This document shows, one piece after another, positions 47,818 through 55,706 of a stretch of DNA of 64,000 nucleotides. The stretch is from Candidatus Binatia bacterium. GTDB taxonomy: Bacteria > Desulfobacterota > Binatia > HRBIN30. Position 1 is the stretch's first letter. Each line of letters opens with the position of its first letter. Location: positions 248,001 to 312,000 of the forward strand of contig JAOAHD010000002.1 in assembly GCA_026415395.1 (NCBI GenBank), in the 5' to 3' direction. A program made the translations under genes and the position numbers. A model generated the notes under the pieces. The model was not told where the DNA came from. It did not search any database and saw only the letters and a program-made list of their open reading frames with translations.

Positions 47818-49988
47818 GGTCGCACCGAAAACCCCAAAGCATGCGGGTGGCAAGTGAAACAAGGGAACGTGAAGTGCGGCTCTCCGCCGCCGTCGCTGCG
47901 GAAGAAACGCGTGGCTGTGTGGCACACTTCGCAAAGCCCGGATCCGGGCTCGGACACGCTGGTGAAGCCCGCATCGTCTTGTCCGCGCAGGTTTTCGAGG
48001 CGGAGCGGGCGCTCGCCGCCAGCGGGGGACACGATCCGATCACGAATCAGGAACAAGTTCGGGCTCCCGTGCGGTTGGTGGCAGTTGGCACACTCGGAGT
48101 CAGTGCCAGAAGCGGGGTCGTGGTGGGTCTTGCGCTCGCTGCCATGACACTCGACGCACGCCACGATGGACTGATGTCCCTCGCCATAGCGAGCGCCCGT
48201 GTTCGCCATGTGACACTTCTCGCACTCAATTACCAGCGTGCCATGAGTGAACTGCCAGGCGCGGTCGGCCGTGCTGCTATGACAAAACGTACAAGTCCCG
48301 AACACGCGCCGCGCACCGCTGTCGTGCGCTACACCGACAAAGCTCGGCACCAACTCCGCTGTTGGCAACGACCGATGTGCCGGACCGAAATCGCCGAGCC
48401 GCTGATCATGGCAAACGACACAGCCCAGCTCGGCCGCATTGCTGGCAGCCACGCGCTCAGACAAGTCGCGATGGCAGTACGCACACGTCCCGAAGGGCTG
48501 CCAAATCCCAAGCGCGTGGTCCGCACCGACGAACGCCGGCACCAGGGTGGCGTCAGGCATCCGTCGATGCCCCGGCCCGTAGACACCCGCCGTCACTTCT
48601 CGATGGCACACGGTGCAAGACAATTCCGCCGTCACCGGCGCGAGATTCGTCGCCAGTTGGGCGTGGCAATAGGCACAACTTCCCGAGCGCGCCACCGCAG
48701 CGCTCGGCCGATGGGGATCCGCAGGTGGATTGGGCACCAGCGCCGACGACGGCCGGCGGCGATGTCCCGGCGCGAACATGCCCGGGAGGGCATCGGCATG
48801 GCACGTGTCGCAACGAACGTCCGACGGCGGCCCAAGCACACTTTCCAGCGCGCGCGTCTGTTCGTTGTGGCACAAGGCGCAAGCGCCCCAAACCCGCTCG
48901 GGCCCCGGGGCGTGGGGGTCGGCGGCCGGCACGGGCACGAGATCCGGTCGGGGTAAATCGAAGTGTCCGGGACCGAACTGCCCGGGAATTTGCTCACGGT
49001 GGCAGGTGCTGCAAGCGAGCCCCTCTGCCGCCCCACCCAAGGCGTGCATTTGTTGTGCAACCTTGTTGTGACACAGGGCGCACGTTCCCCAGGTGCGCTC
49101 TGCATCAGGTCGATGCGGCTCGCTCGGTGGGTTCGGCACAACGGTGGCCGGGGGGAGGGTATAATGGCCGGGACCGAAGCGGCCGGGCGTTTGCTCGCTG
49201 TGGCACGTGCTGCAGGAGAGCTCGAACTGCGAGCCGAATGCCTCTTGCAGATCGCGCGCGACCTGGTTGTGGCAAAGTGAGCACGAGCCCCAGGCGCGTT
49301 CGTCACCGAGAGCGTGCGGGTGTGTTGCAGGTTCGGGTACGACCTCGTCTCCGGGCAAAGTGAAATGGCCGCGACCAAACTGACCTGGGGTTTGCTCACG
49401 ATGGCAGGTGCTGCACGCGAGCTCACGGGCGACCGGGCCGAGGGCCTGCATTTGTCGCGCGACCTCGTTGTGGCACAAGGAACAAGAACCCCAGGCCCGT
49501 TCCGCCCCAGGAGCATGGGGATCCGCTGCCGCTTGCGGAACGATGCTGGTGTTCGGAAGGCTGCGGTGTCGGGGGCCGAACGCGGCGGTGATTGCAGTCG
49601 GGTGGCAGGTTTCGCAGCGCACCGTGTCGGCAAACGCGAGCATCGCTCCACCGGTGGCATTGTGGCAAAAGGCGCAGGCGCCGAACACGGCTTCTGCTCG
49701 CAGGCGGTGGCCAGCCGGGGGGAAGGAAGGAACGAGCACCGTGGAGGGAATTGCGCGGTGTCCAGGACCGGCAACCCCCGGGCGCGCATCGGCGTGACAG
49801 GTGGTACACGCGAGCACGTTGGCCACCGGTAACACGCCGTTGGCCTCGTCGGCATGGCAAAATGCGCAAGTGCCGAAAGCGGTCGCGACCGGCGGCGGGC
49901 TGCCGGAATACTGCGGAGCGCCCGGGTCGCCGCAACTCGTGGCCAGCCAGGCGATCCCGGCAATCGTGAGGGAACGCACGCGAATCAC
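47814..49988 (-). CDS. 22-haem lipoprotein cytochrome built of nine dihaem repeats
   Basis: 724 aa starting at GTG 49988 with GGAGGGAGG upstream, overlapping the previous stop (GTGA). Signal peptide with lipobox IAWLATSC (Cys19 lipidated). Twenty-two CxxCH motifs: first-of-pair Cys at 41, 105, 169, 236, 303, 370, 438, 502 and 566; second at 61, 125, 192, 259, 327, 393, 458, 523 and 589; then 611, 633, 686 and 710. Repeat unit looks like WGSCSLCHN, CSTCHREQTPGQFG-GH, then P-HAPG. Each unit also supplies two more His (GH and PH), enough for bis-His ligation. Probably a long electron-carrying wire on an envelope membrane. Confidence 0.9.
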   Translation of the reverse strand: MIRVRSLTIAGIAWLATSCGDPGAPQYSGSPPPVATAFGTCAFCHADEANGVLPVANVLACTTCHADARPGVAGPGHRAIPSTVLVPSFPPAGHRLRAEAVFGACAFCHNATGGAMLAFADTVRCETCHPTAITAAFGPRHRSLPNTSIVPQAAADPHAPGAERAWGSCSLCHNEVARQMQALGPVARELACSTCHREQTPGQFGRGHFTLPGDEVVPEPATHPHALGDERAWGSCSLCHNQVARDLQEAFGSQFELSCSTCHSEQTPGRFGPGHYTLPPATVVPNPPSEPHRPDAERTWGTCALCHNKVAQQMHALGGAAEGLACSTCHREQIPGQFGPGHFDLPRPDLVPVPAADPHAPGPERVWGACALCHNEQTRALESVLGPPSDVRCDTCHADALPGMFAPGHRRRPSSALVPNPPADPHRPSAAVARSGSCAYCHAQLATNLAPVTAELSCTVCHREVTAGVYGPGHRRMPDATLVPAFVGADHALGIWQPFGTCAYCHRDLSERVAASNAAELGCVVCHDQRLGDFGPAHRSLPTAELVPSFVGVAHDSGARRVFGTCTFCHSSTADRAWQFTHGTLVIECEKCHMANTGARYGEGHQSIVACVECHGSERKTHHDPASGTDSECANCHQPHGSPNLFLIRDRIVSPAGGERPLRLENLRGQDDAGFTSVSEPGSGLCEVCHTATRFFRSDGGGEPHFTFPCFTCHPHALGFSVRP
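48174..49877 (-). repeat. coding tandem repeat, nine dihaem modules of about 64-68 codons
   Basis: Inside the 22-haem gene. The middle modules repeat at 201 bp (for example, equivalent CxxCH codons near 49471, 49270, 49069 and 48868), the outer ones at 192 bp. Similar DNA between modules shows that the gene grew by duplication of one dihaem unit. Confidence 0.85.
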
Positions 49989-50560
49989 CGCCCGCCTCCC
50001 TCCTTTTCGTGGCAAGCCACGCAAAGTTCGTTGCCGCCAATCGGCAGCCGCAAAAAGCCAGTGGATTTGGGCGCGAACGACCACTCGACGTCTCCGGCTT
50101 CTGCTCGGGTGGCGAGCAATGCGTGAATCTTCTCCTCAAGCGCCTGGCGGATTTCCATTGCCAGGCCCTCGCTCGGGAGCGTGCGTGGGGCGGCCAAAGT
50201 CACCTCGTCAACGCGCGGGTCGTGAAACAAGTGACAAGTCCCACAGTACATGCGGCCGTCCTCAGCGAGCGGGAACTCCAGCCGTACCTTTTCCTTAGGT
50301 GGCAGCAAGCGCTCCACTTGCGCTGCGGTGGCACGCAAATGCTCAGCCGAGCCACTGTGCAACGTGCGGTCGTGGCAGCTCAGGCAGGTCTCTTCTTTCG
50401 AGGAGAGCAAGTTTTTGTCCTCGTCGTGGCAAATGGCGCACTTCTCCTCGTCAGCCTCCCCATCGGGCTTGAGCATCCAGTGGGGGTTGTCCTCGTTGCT
50501 CGCTGCCCGCGCGGGCGTGCTCAGCAGGAACAGCAACCATAGCCATACGACGCGTTTCAT
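49985..50560 (-). CDS. tetrahaem periplasmic cytochrome c
   Basis: 191 aa from the ATG at 50560, overlapping the previous stop (ATGA). Cleavable signal peptide (VVWLWLLFLLSTPARAA), no lipobox Cys. Four CxxCH motifs at Cys41 (CAICH), 59 (CLSCH), 106 (CGTCH) and 180 (CVACH). Charged helical stretches between suggest a soluble shuttle. It lies between the dihaem and 22-haem lipoproteins and could carry electrons across the periplasm. No family name is certain. Confidence 0.85.
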   Translation of the reverse strand: MKRVVWLWLLFLLSTPARAASNEDNPHWMLKPDGEADEEKCAICHDEDKNLLSSKEETCLSCHDRTLHSGSAEHLRATAAQVERLLPPKEKVRLEFPLAEDGRMYCGTCHLFHDPRVDEVTLAAPRTLPSEGLAMEIRQALEEKIHALLATRAEAGDVEWSFAPKSTGFLRLPIGGNELCVACHEKEGGGR

Positions 50561-50865
50561 CGCCCGACTCCATTGTCGCCGTGGCACGCGCTGCAGCTTG
50601 CCTCGCCCTGGTTTGCAACGACCTGGCGGATAAACGTGAGGTCCAGGTCGGGGATGCCGGTGCGATTCACCAGGTGTAGCTTGTGTGGCGGGTGGCAAGC
50701 AAAACAGTCGGCACGGCCCCAGCCTGAGGGATGTTCCTCCGCAACCAAAATCAACCCCGCAGGCGACTCCAACAAATTTCCGTAGTTCTCGCTGGTCGGA
50801 GGCGCATCTTCCCCGCAGGCTGCCAGCCAGCAGACAAACACGACTCCCCATAGCCGTCGCATCAT
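50557..50865 (-). CDS. small dihaem lipoprotein cytochrome
   Basis: 102 aa from the ATG at 50865, overlapping the previous gene stop (ATGA); a second ATG follows directly. Lipobox VCWLAACGED with Cys17 lipidated. Two haem sites, CFACH at Cys54 and CSACH at Cys91. The HKLHLVNRTGIPDL stretch supplies extra His. Small size suggests a connector or capping subunit of a larger complex. Confidence 0.82.
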   Translation of the reverse strand: MMRRLWGVVFVCWLAACGEDAPPTSENYGNLLESPAGLILVAEEHPSGWGRADCFACHPPHKLHLVNRTGIPDLDLTFIRQVVANQGEASCSACHGDNGVGR

Positions 50866-51515
50866 CCGCCCCCTCCGATGCCGCTCATGCGATGGCACTG
50901 AATACAGAAATCCGCCCGGTGACAACTGCTGCATTGCATCGGGTTGGCCCACGCTTCGATGGAGTGAAAGAAGCGAAAACCACGCTCGTGGACACGGGTA
51001 TCGATGGTGTCGCGGCGCGCGTGGCAGTCCGCGCACTCTTGCTCGTGGTGGCAATCTTGGCAGCGCTGGTTGTCGGCCTGGCTTACCGTGGCGTGTGCCG
51101 TTTGCCAGCCGGCACGATGATCGTCGGGAAGCAAAGGCCACAAGTTGCCGTGACAAGCGAGACACCGCCGCGGTGCCGCCAGCATTTTGTATTCGCCCGA
51201 TAAATGGCACGAATGGCAGGCCGTGCTGCCGGGGTGGAATGCGTAGGCGGACAAAGTTTTCGCCAGCTCTTCATCGTCGGTTTCGATCCGCAAGGCAAAG
51301 GAGTGGCAGTCCACGCACACCACGCCGCGCTCCTGCAGGGCACGGCGATGCGCGGCGTGATCGAAGCGCTGCCGCGCATCGCGGGTGCTCATCCGCCTCG
51401 CTGCTTCGGTTCGCGGTTGCAGATAAGCAGTCGTCGGTAGCCATTGCCGGCAACCGCTAACTAAAGGGATTGCCACGGCGGCCACGAAAGCGACCAGGAC
51501 CAGCCGACGCGTCAC
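50862..51515 (-). CDS. heptahaem lipoprotein cytochrome
   Basis: 217 aa. Start chosen as GTG 51515, which overlaps the barrel stop (GTGA) and has AGGAGG nine bases upstream; a longer GTG start at 51524 lies too close to that site. Signal peptide with lipobox IPLVSGC, Cys22 lipidated. Haem Cys at 67 (CVDCH), 100 (CHSCH), 118 (CLACH), 152 (CQDCH), 161 (CADCH), 195 (CSSCH) and 204 (CIQCH). Directly after the barrel gene, it may be the periplasm-side cytochrome plugging the barrel, as OmaB does in Geobacter porin-cytochrome complexes; that role is inference. Confidence 0.85.
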   Translation of the reverse strand: MTRRLVLVAFVAAVAIPLVSGCRQWLPTTAYLQPRTEAARRMSTRDARQRFDHAAHRRALQERGVVCVDCHSFALRIETDDEELAKTLSAYAFHPGSTACHSCHLSGEYKMLAAPRRCLACHGNLWPLLPDDHRAGWQTAHATVSQADNQRCQDCHHEQECADCHARRDTIDTRVHERGFRFFHSIEAWANPMQCSSCHRADFCIQCHRMSGIGGGG

Positions 51516-52849
51516 CCAGCCCACCCTCCTGGATAACGTAACACTGGACGTTCGATCGTAGGCGTCTGCCAGCCGTTGCGGTAACGGAGATTGTACGTGA
51601 GGAACAATCCGAGCCGGAATTCCCGATCGAAGCGCGGTGAGCGGTTGCCCTCGAAATTCACTTCCATCAACAAGCCCGGGGACAGCTCGTAGCCGACGCC
51701 TAAGCGACCACTCACTACCGTGTCCTGTTCATGAGTTCGCTTATCGAAGCGAGCAATCTCGATCTTGGTGCGAAACAAAATCTTCTGGTAAACGCGGTTC
51801 TCGTAATAGGCCCGCAGCGCAGCCAAGCTTCCGCCGCGGCTGTCGGTAACCGCAAACTCAGCGCGAACGACTTCCAGCCCGTCGCCTTCTGGAAGCCAGA
51901 GCAAACCCACGCTGCCCTGGTTGCCTTCCACCCCCTGTCCCGGAGATGTTTCGAACGATTGAAAGCCATAGTCGAGCGAGCACGACAAGTTTGCACGCAG
52001 TTGATACTGCAAGCCTGCCCGCGCTTGACGCAAGGCACTTACGGAAAAGAGCGAGAATAGCGGATCCGCGAAGCGGTCGAGTCCAGGCAAAATCGCGCCC
52101 GAGCGTTGCTCTGGTTTGTAATACGTTCCCTCGAGGCGAGCGAAAACGCGCGGATGCAGCACCAGCCCCGCACCGGCTGTGGCTTGTTGGAAATTCCGTT
52201 CCGCGGTGTCGTAAGCGGCCAAAGCGTAAGTCTGCGGACGCAGTGGCAACTGCGCAAATGATTGTGCCCAAGTAAGACCGGCAAGCTGGCTCACGCGCTG
52301 CTGCTCGCGTTGGACCTGGGCGAAACTCGCGACCAACTGCCCCAGCGGGCGCGATCGCCAACGCGCCGAACCACCGAACACTTGCTCGTCTTGCGAAACC
52401 AACTCAGGTCCGCGCAGCGGCTCGAAATAGCGCGGTTGTCCCCCGAATACGGAGACAGCAAGCGGACCGCCACGGTCGATGCGCAACCTCCCGGCATCGG
52501 CAACGGTGATCGCGCCAGGCACTTCGTCAATCAGTTGTCGGCCCAAGGAAAGCTCGATGCCGCGGATTGGCACACGGGCAAAGCCAAGGTAAAAGTCGGA
52601 CGCACTGTCCGCCCGGCTCCAATCGCGCGCCAAGCGGAAATAGGTCTCTCCACCGACGCCGTGGTGCAGATCAGGAGCCAAGATTGCACCGTACAAGTTG
52701 GTCGGCGCTTCTGTGGAGTCGCGGGCAAAGCCCTCGCGCAGTTGGCTGTTTCCGGTCATACCCGCCGAGAAATCCGCAGCGCTCGCTCCGGCTGCCCACA
52801 GCCCTGCTACCGCAGCCCACCCGAGCACCACCCGAAACGGCCACCGCAT
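51512..52849 (-). CDS. outer-membrane beta-barrel, putative porin of a cytochrome conduit
   Basis: 445 aa from the ATG at 52849; GTG 52864 adds five residues. Signal peptide (VVLGWAAVAGLWAAGASA). The mature part of about 420 residues alternates amphipathic beta strands (GETYFRLARDWSRAD, GIELSLGRQL, RVFARLEGTYYKPEQ, ILFRTKIEIARFDKR, LGLFLTYNLRYRNGW), roughly enough for 18-20 strands. No haem motifs. It is much shorter than MtrB/PioB (about 700 aa and 26 strands). Position between an extracellular decahaem gene and lipid-anchored cytochromes argues for a porin-cytochrome conduit, similar in idea to OmbB, but sequence similarity was not recognised. Confidence 0.78.
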   Translation of the reverse strand: MRWPFRVVLGWAAVAGLWAAGASAADFSAGMTGNSQLREGFARDSTEAPTNLYGAILAPDLHHGVGGETYFRLARDWSRADSASDFYLGFARVPIRGIELSLGRQLIDEVPGAITVADAGRLRIDRGGPLAVSVFGGQPRYFEPLRGPELVSQDEQVFGGSARWRSRPLGQLVASFAQVQREQQRVSQLAGLTWAQSFAQLPLRPQTYALAAYDTAERNFQQATAGAGLVLHPRVFARLEGTYYKPEQRSGAILPGLDRFADPLFSLFSVSALRQARAGLQYQLRANLSCSLDYGFQSFETSPGQGVEGNQGSVGLLWLPEGDGLEVVRAEFAVTDSRGGSLAALRAYYENRVYQKILFRTKIEIARFDKRTHEQDTVVSGRLGVGYELSPGLLMEVNFEGNRSPRFDREFRLGLFLTYNLRYRNGWQTPTIERPVLRYPGGWAG

Positions 52850-52953
52850 TGGATTACCCGGCACTGCCGATTGCTCACGCGCCCGGCGACATGGTCTGCC
52901 TCGATCCGCTGGAACCCCTGCTTCGCTCGTGCACCAGCTTGCTTAAGCCATCT

Positions 52954-55476
52954 TCAGAACGCCCGTGCATGCGCACCCGAAACCGGGAACGAGCGTCCCT
53001 CCGCGTGGCAGACTGCACAGGCTTCGTGTCCGGCGCTTGTCGTTTGCGTGGCAGCATGGGCTTTGGCCACTGCACCATCGTGGCACGAGGTGCATGCCGA
53101 TGTGATCGGTCCTTCGCGTCCGTCGACGACCTCGTTGCCAGTAACCGGATCGAGATGGGTGAGCAGCGAGCCCTTGGCAGGTCCGGGGAACGGCGGGATC
53201 AAATACGTGCTGGCCAGGTGGCAGGTGCGGCAATTGCGCCGATCGCCAGGGAACAGAACCTCGGAGAAATCGAAGCGCGTGAAGTTAACCGGTGGCGGGC
53301 CGAAGCCATACACGATGTAAGGCTTTTGCTCCAACTCTTCGCCGGTGTGGATTTTGTGAATCAGCACTTTGAAATCGATGGTGGCCGTAGCATCGCCGGC
53401 CGCTACCGCTGCTGAATCCCGCCGGCGGCGCGCCACGTCGGTTTGATCGGGATTGTGGCACATGACGCAGTACTCCATGGAGTTGCGGAGATTCCCGTGC
53501 ACGCTGAAATCGACGGAAAAGTCGCCGTGGCACTGCGCGCAAAGCTGATCATCCACGACTGCCCGACGCACCACTGGCGCAGAGCCGTCGACGCTAAAGG
53601 TCACCACCGGGTTCGATGCCGCTTCCTGAAACGTCTTCGGGCCAATCGGATCGATCCCCGCCAAGGTGACCTGCCGCCGCGCCTCAGCGCCGATCGCCCA
53701 GGTGCCGCTTGCACTCGCAGGGATGGGGAACGGGAAGCGGTAAGTAAAGAGGCCGCTCTCGTCGGGGCCGGCCAACGTGCCTGACGCCCCTGCCCCGGCG
53801 GCTACCGCCACGAGCATGCTTGCGTACTCTGTCGTGGGTCCACTCAAGGTAAAGGCCAATCGGTTAAGGCGGGAGAGATCGGTCAAAGCAGTGCCATTGC
53901 GGTCGGTCACCCGGAACGACACCGTCGGCCTTTGTCCAGCACCGTGATCGCGAAGGCCGACGATGTTCACTGCCAAGCCAGCAAGCTGGCGCGAGCGACC
54001 CGGGACCACGTGCGCACCAGCAACGGAGACATCGAATTCTCGCCCGGAGTCGGCCTCGTGGCAAAAAGCACAGTCGCCATCCTCGAACCCACGTCCTTGG
54101 AAGTGATTGGTTCCCGGCTCGCCCGCTGCAGTCGGTTGCGTGGATGGATTCACATCGTCGTGGCATGACGTGCAAGCTGCAGTGCTCGGGCGGGTAAGGT
54201 GGTATGAAGCCGTGGCGCCGTCGCTGTGGCATACAGCGCAGTACTCGATGGCACGCGGGAAGCCGACACCAGTGACCGTTCCGTCCGCATGCTTTTCGGC
54301 AAACACGATATCCTGGCGCTGAAAGCTGCTGTAGATGGCGTACTTGGTTCCCGGCGGCCCGGAAACAACCGAGGGCAGCTCCTTGCCGCGGTGAATTTTA
54401 TGCACCATCACGCCCATATCCACGCTGCGCCCGCGTTCATCCACGGCCTCCTGGGTGTGGCACAGCGTGCACAGGCGGAGTTCGCGCCGATTGCCGTGGG
54501 CAACGAGAGGATCGTGGCAACTATTGCATTGTGCCGTGGTGCTGCCGGCGCGAATTTGCGGAGTGCCACCCCCCGGCACGAAGTCGAACACCGGGTTGGC
54601 GCTACGCTGCACGCCCTCGAGGAGTCGGTCGACTTGCAGTCCGACGGTGTAGGTGGCACCGGCAACCACATTTTCGAGTGTCCGCCGGAAGGTGTAGCGG
54701 TAGAGACCGCGGGTGGCGTCCACCGTTTCCAGCGTGCCGCCCGAGTCGTACGCCGGCCGCGTGCGGTTGATGTCGTTCACATACCGGTCAAAGGAGCGGT
54801 TGAACTCCCCGCCGCCGGCGTACTCTTCGATGTGCGCTAGCGTAAAACGCACCCGTGCCTGCGCCGGGTTTTGCGTCGCAGTCAAGACTGGAGTGAGAGG
54901 CGTGCCATCGTCCGCCGTCAAGGTAAACAGCACGCGCAAGCGGCGGCTGTCATCGAAACTTGCGTCGACAATCGCGGATTTCACCCCTTGGCCCACGGGT
55001 GTGGGGAGAACGATCGGGGTGGCCGTCCGCGATGCAGTGGGAGAAGGAGTTTCCGGTGGCGATGGAGTCGGCGTCGCCGTGAACGCTGCAGCCGTGGGCG
55101 TCGGTGTCGGCTCGGCCACGGTAGGACTGGGAGAAAAAGGCGCGATCGTGGGCGTGGGCGTTGGCTCCGCGGCAGTAGGGGTCGCGGTTGGCGACGCCTG
55201 CGGGCATCCCTGCAACACGGCGATCACTGCTTGCAGGATCTCCTCGATGGAGACCGTTTGATCCCCATTGCTGTCGGCTGCCGGGCAGGCGGCGATGGCA
55301 GCCGAGCCGAGCGCGATGTTCACAGCAGTCACAACTTCGTCCACCGTCACCTCGCCATCGCCATTGCAATCGCTGACGCAGATCGCCCCTGCTGGTCGAG
55401 AGGATGCACCCAGGGCAAAAGCTACCACGGCCGCAATCACGAGCCCTTCGAACCACCGCATAGCCGATCCACTCAT
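52954..55476 (-). CDS. OmcA/MtrC-like decahaem cytochrome with N-terminal dockerin-like domain
   Basis: 840 aa from the ATG at 55476, with AAAGGGGG upstream. Signal peptide 1-31 (ends RPAGA). Residues 33-92 hold two EF-hand loops, CVSDCNGDGEVTVDEVV and ADSNGDQTVSIEEIL, ending LQGCP. A Thr/Pro-rich linker covers 93-160. Two beta-domain plus pentahaem units follow: haem Cys at 317, 336, 413, 435, 469 and at 646, 670, 749, 795, 820. VMVHKIHRGKELP and VLIHKIHTGEELE match OmcA/MtrC decahaem proteins, which reduce metals outside the cell. No lipobox, unlike MtrC. First gene of the cluster. Confidence 0.9.
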   Translation of the reverse strand: MSGSAMRWFEGLVIAAVVAFALGASSRPAGAICVSDCNGDGEVTVDEVVTAVNIALGSAAIAACPAADSNGDQTVSIEEILQAVIAVLQGCPQASPTATPTAAEPTPTPTIAPFSPSPTVAEPTPTPTAAAFTATPTPSPPETPSPTASRTATPIVLPTPVGQGVKSAIVDASFDDSRRLRVLFTLTADDGTPLTPVLTATQNPAQARVRFTLAHIEEYAGGGEFNRSFDRYVNDINRTRPAYDSGGTLETVDATRGLYRYTFRRTLENVVAGATYTVGLQVDRLLEGVQRSANPVFDFVPGGGTPQIRAGSTTAQCNSCHDPLVAHGNRRELRLCTLCHTQEAVDERGRSVDMGVMVHKIHRGKELPSVVSGPPGTKYAIYSSFQRQDIVFAEKHADGTVTGVGFPRAIEYCAVCHSDGATASYHLTRPSTAACTSCHDDVNPSTQPTAAGEPGTNHFQGRGFEDGDCAFCHEADSGREFDVSVAGAHVVPGRSRQLAGLAVNIVGLRDHGAGQRPTVSFRVTDRNGTALTDLSRLNRLAFTLSGPTTEYASMLVAVAAGAGASGTLAGPDESGLFTYRFPFPIPASASGTWAIGAEARRQVTLAGIDPIGPKTFQEAASNPVVTFSVDGSAPVVRRAVVDDQLCAQCHGDFSVDFSVHGNLRNSMEYCVMCHNPDQTDVARRRRDSAAVAAGDATATIDFKVLIHKIHTGEELEQKPYIVYGFGPPPVNFTRFDFSEVLFPGDRRNCRTCHLASTYLIPPFPGPAKGSLLTHLDPVTGNEVVDGREGPITSACTSCHDGAVAKAHAATQTTSAGHEACAVCHAEGRSFPVSGAHARAF

Positions 55477-55706
55477 GCACGTTCCCCCTTTCCTCAGATG
55501 AAGTGCTACCCCACGCCAGCGATGCGGCTGCGGGCAGCAAAGATCCCGCAACGCGCCCCAAATGAATCGCGAGACCTGACCCGGGAGTGCTGCCTTCATA
55601 GCATCTAGCTGCCATATCCAGGCCAAGTCGTGAAGGGGTTTTCCTATTTTTCTTGCTGGCAATTGGTTTGTGTCGAGCGGTGATTTAGTGGTACGAGAGC
55701 AGCGCT
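55477..55706. promoter_or_regulatory. divergent intergenic region, decahaem operon / dockerin-hydrolase
   Basis: 230 bp between two divergent starts. It should contain the promoter of the whole cytochrome cluster and that of the hydrolase gene. An A/T-rich patch lies around 55640-55670 (TTTTCCTATTTTTCTTGC), a feature rare in this window. Individual -35/-10 boxes were not assigned. Confidence 0.4.

Noticed and set aside
47841-48956. 371-aa plus-strand ORF over the 22-haem gene
   Set aside because: The repeat structure of the cytochrome creates long open shadow frames; it lacks a signal or domain.
48174-49877. Regular 201-bp repeats as a possible CRISPR or satellite
   Set aside because: The repeats are in frame, encode CxxCH modules and lie inside one ORF, so they are protein repeats.
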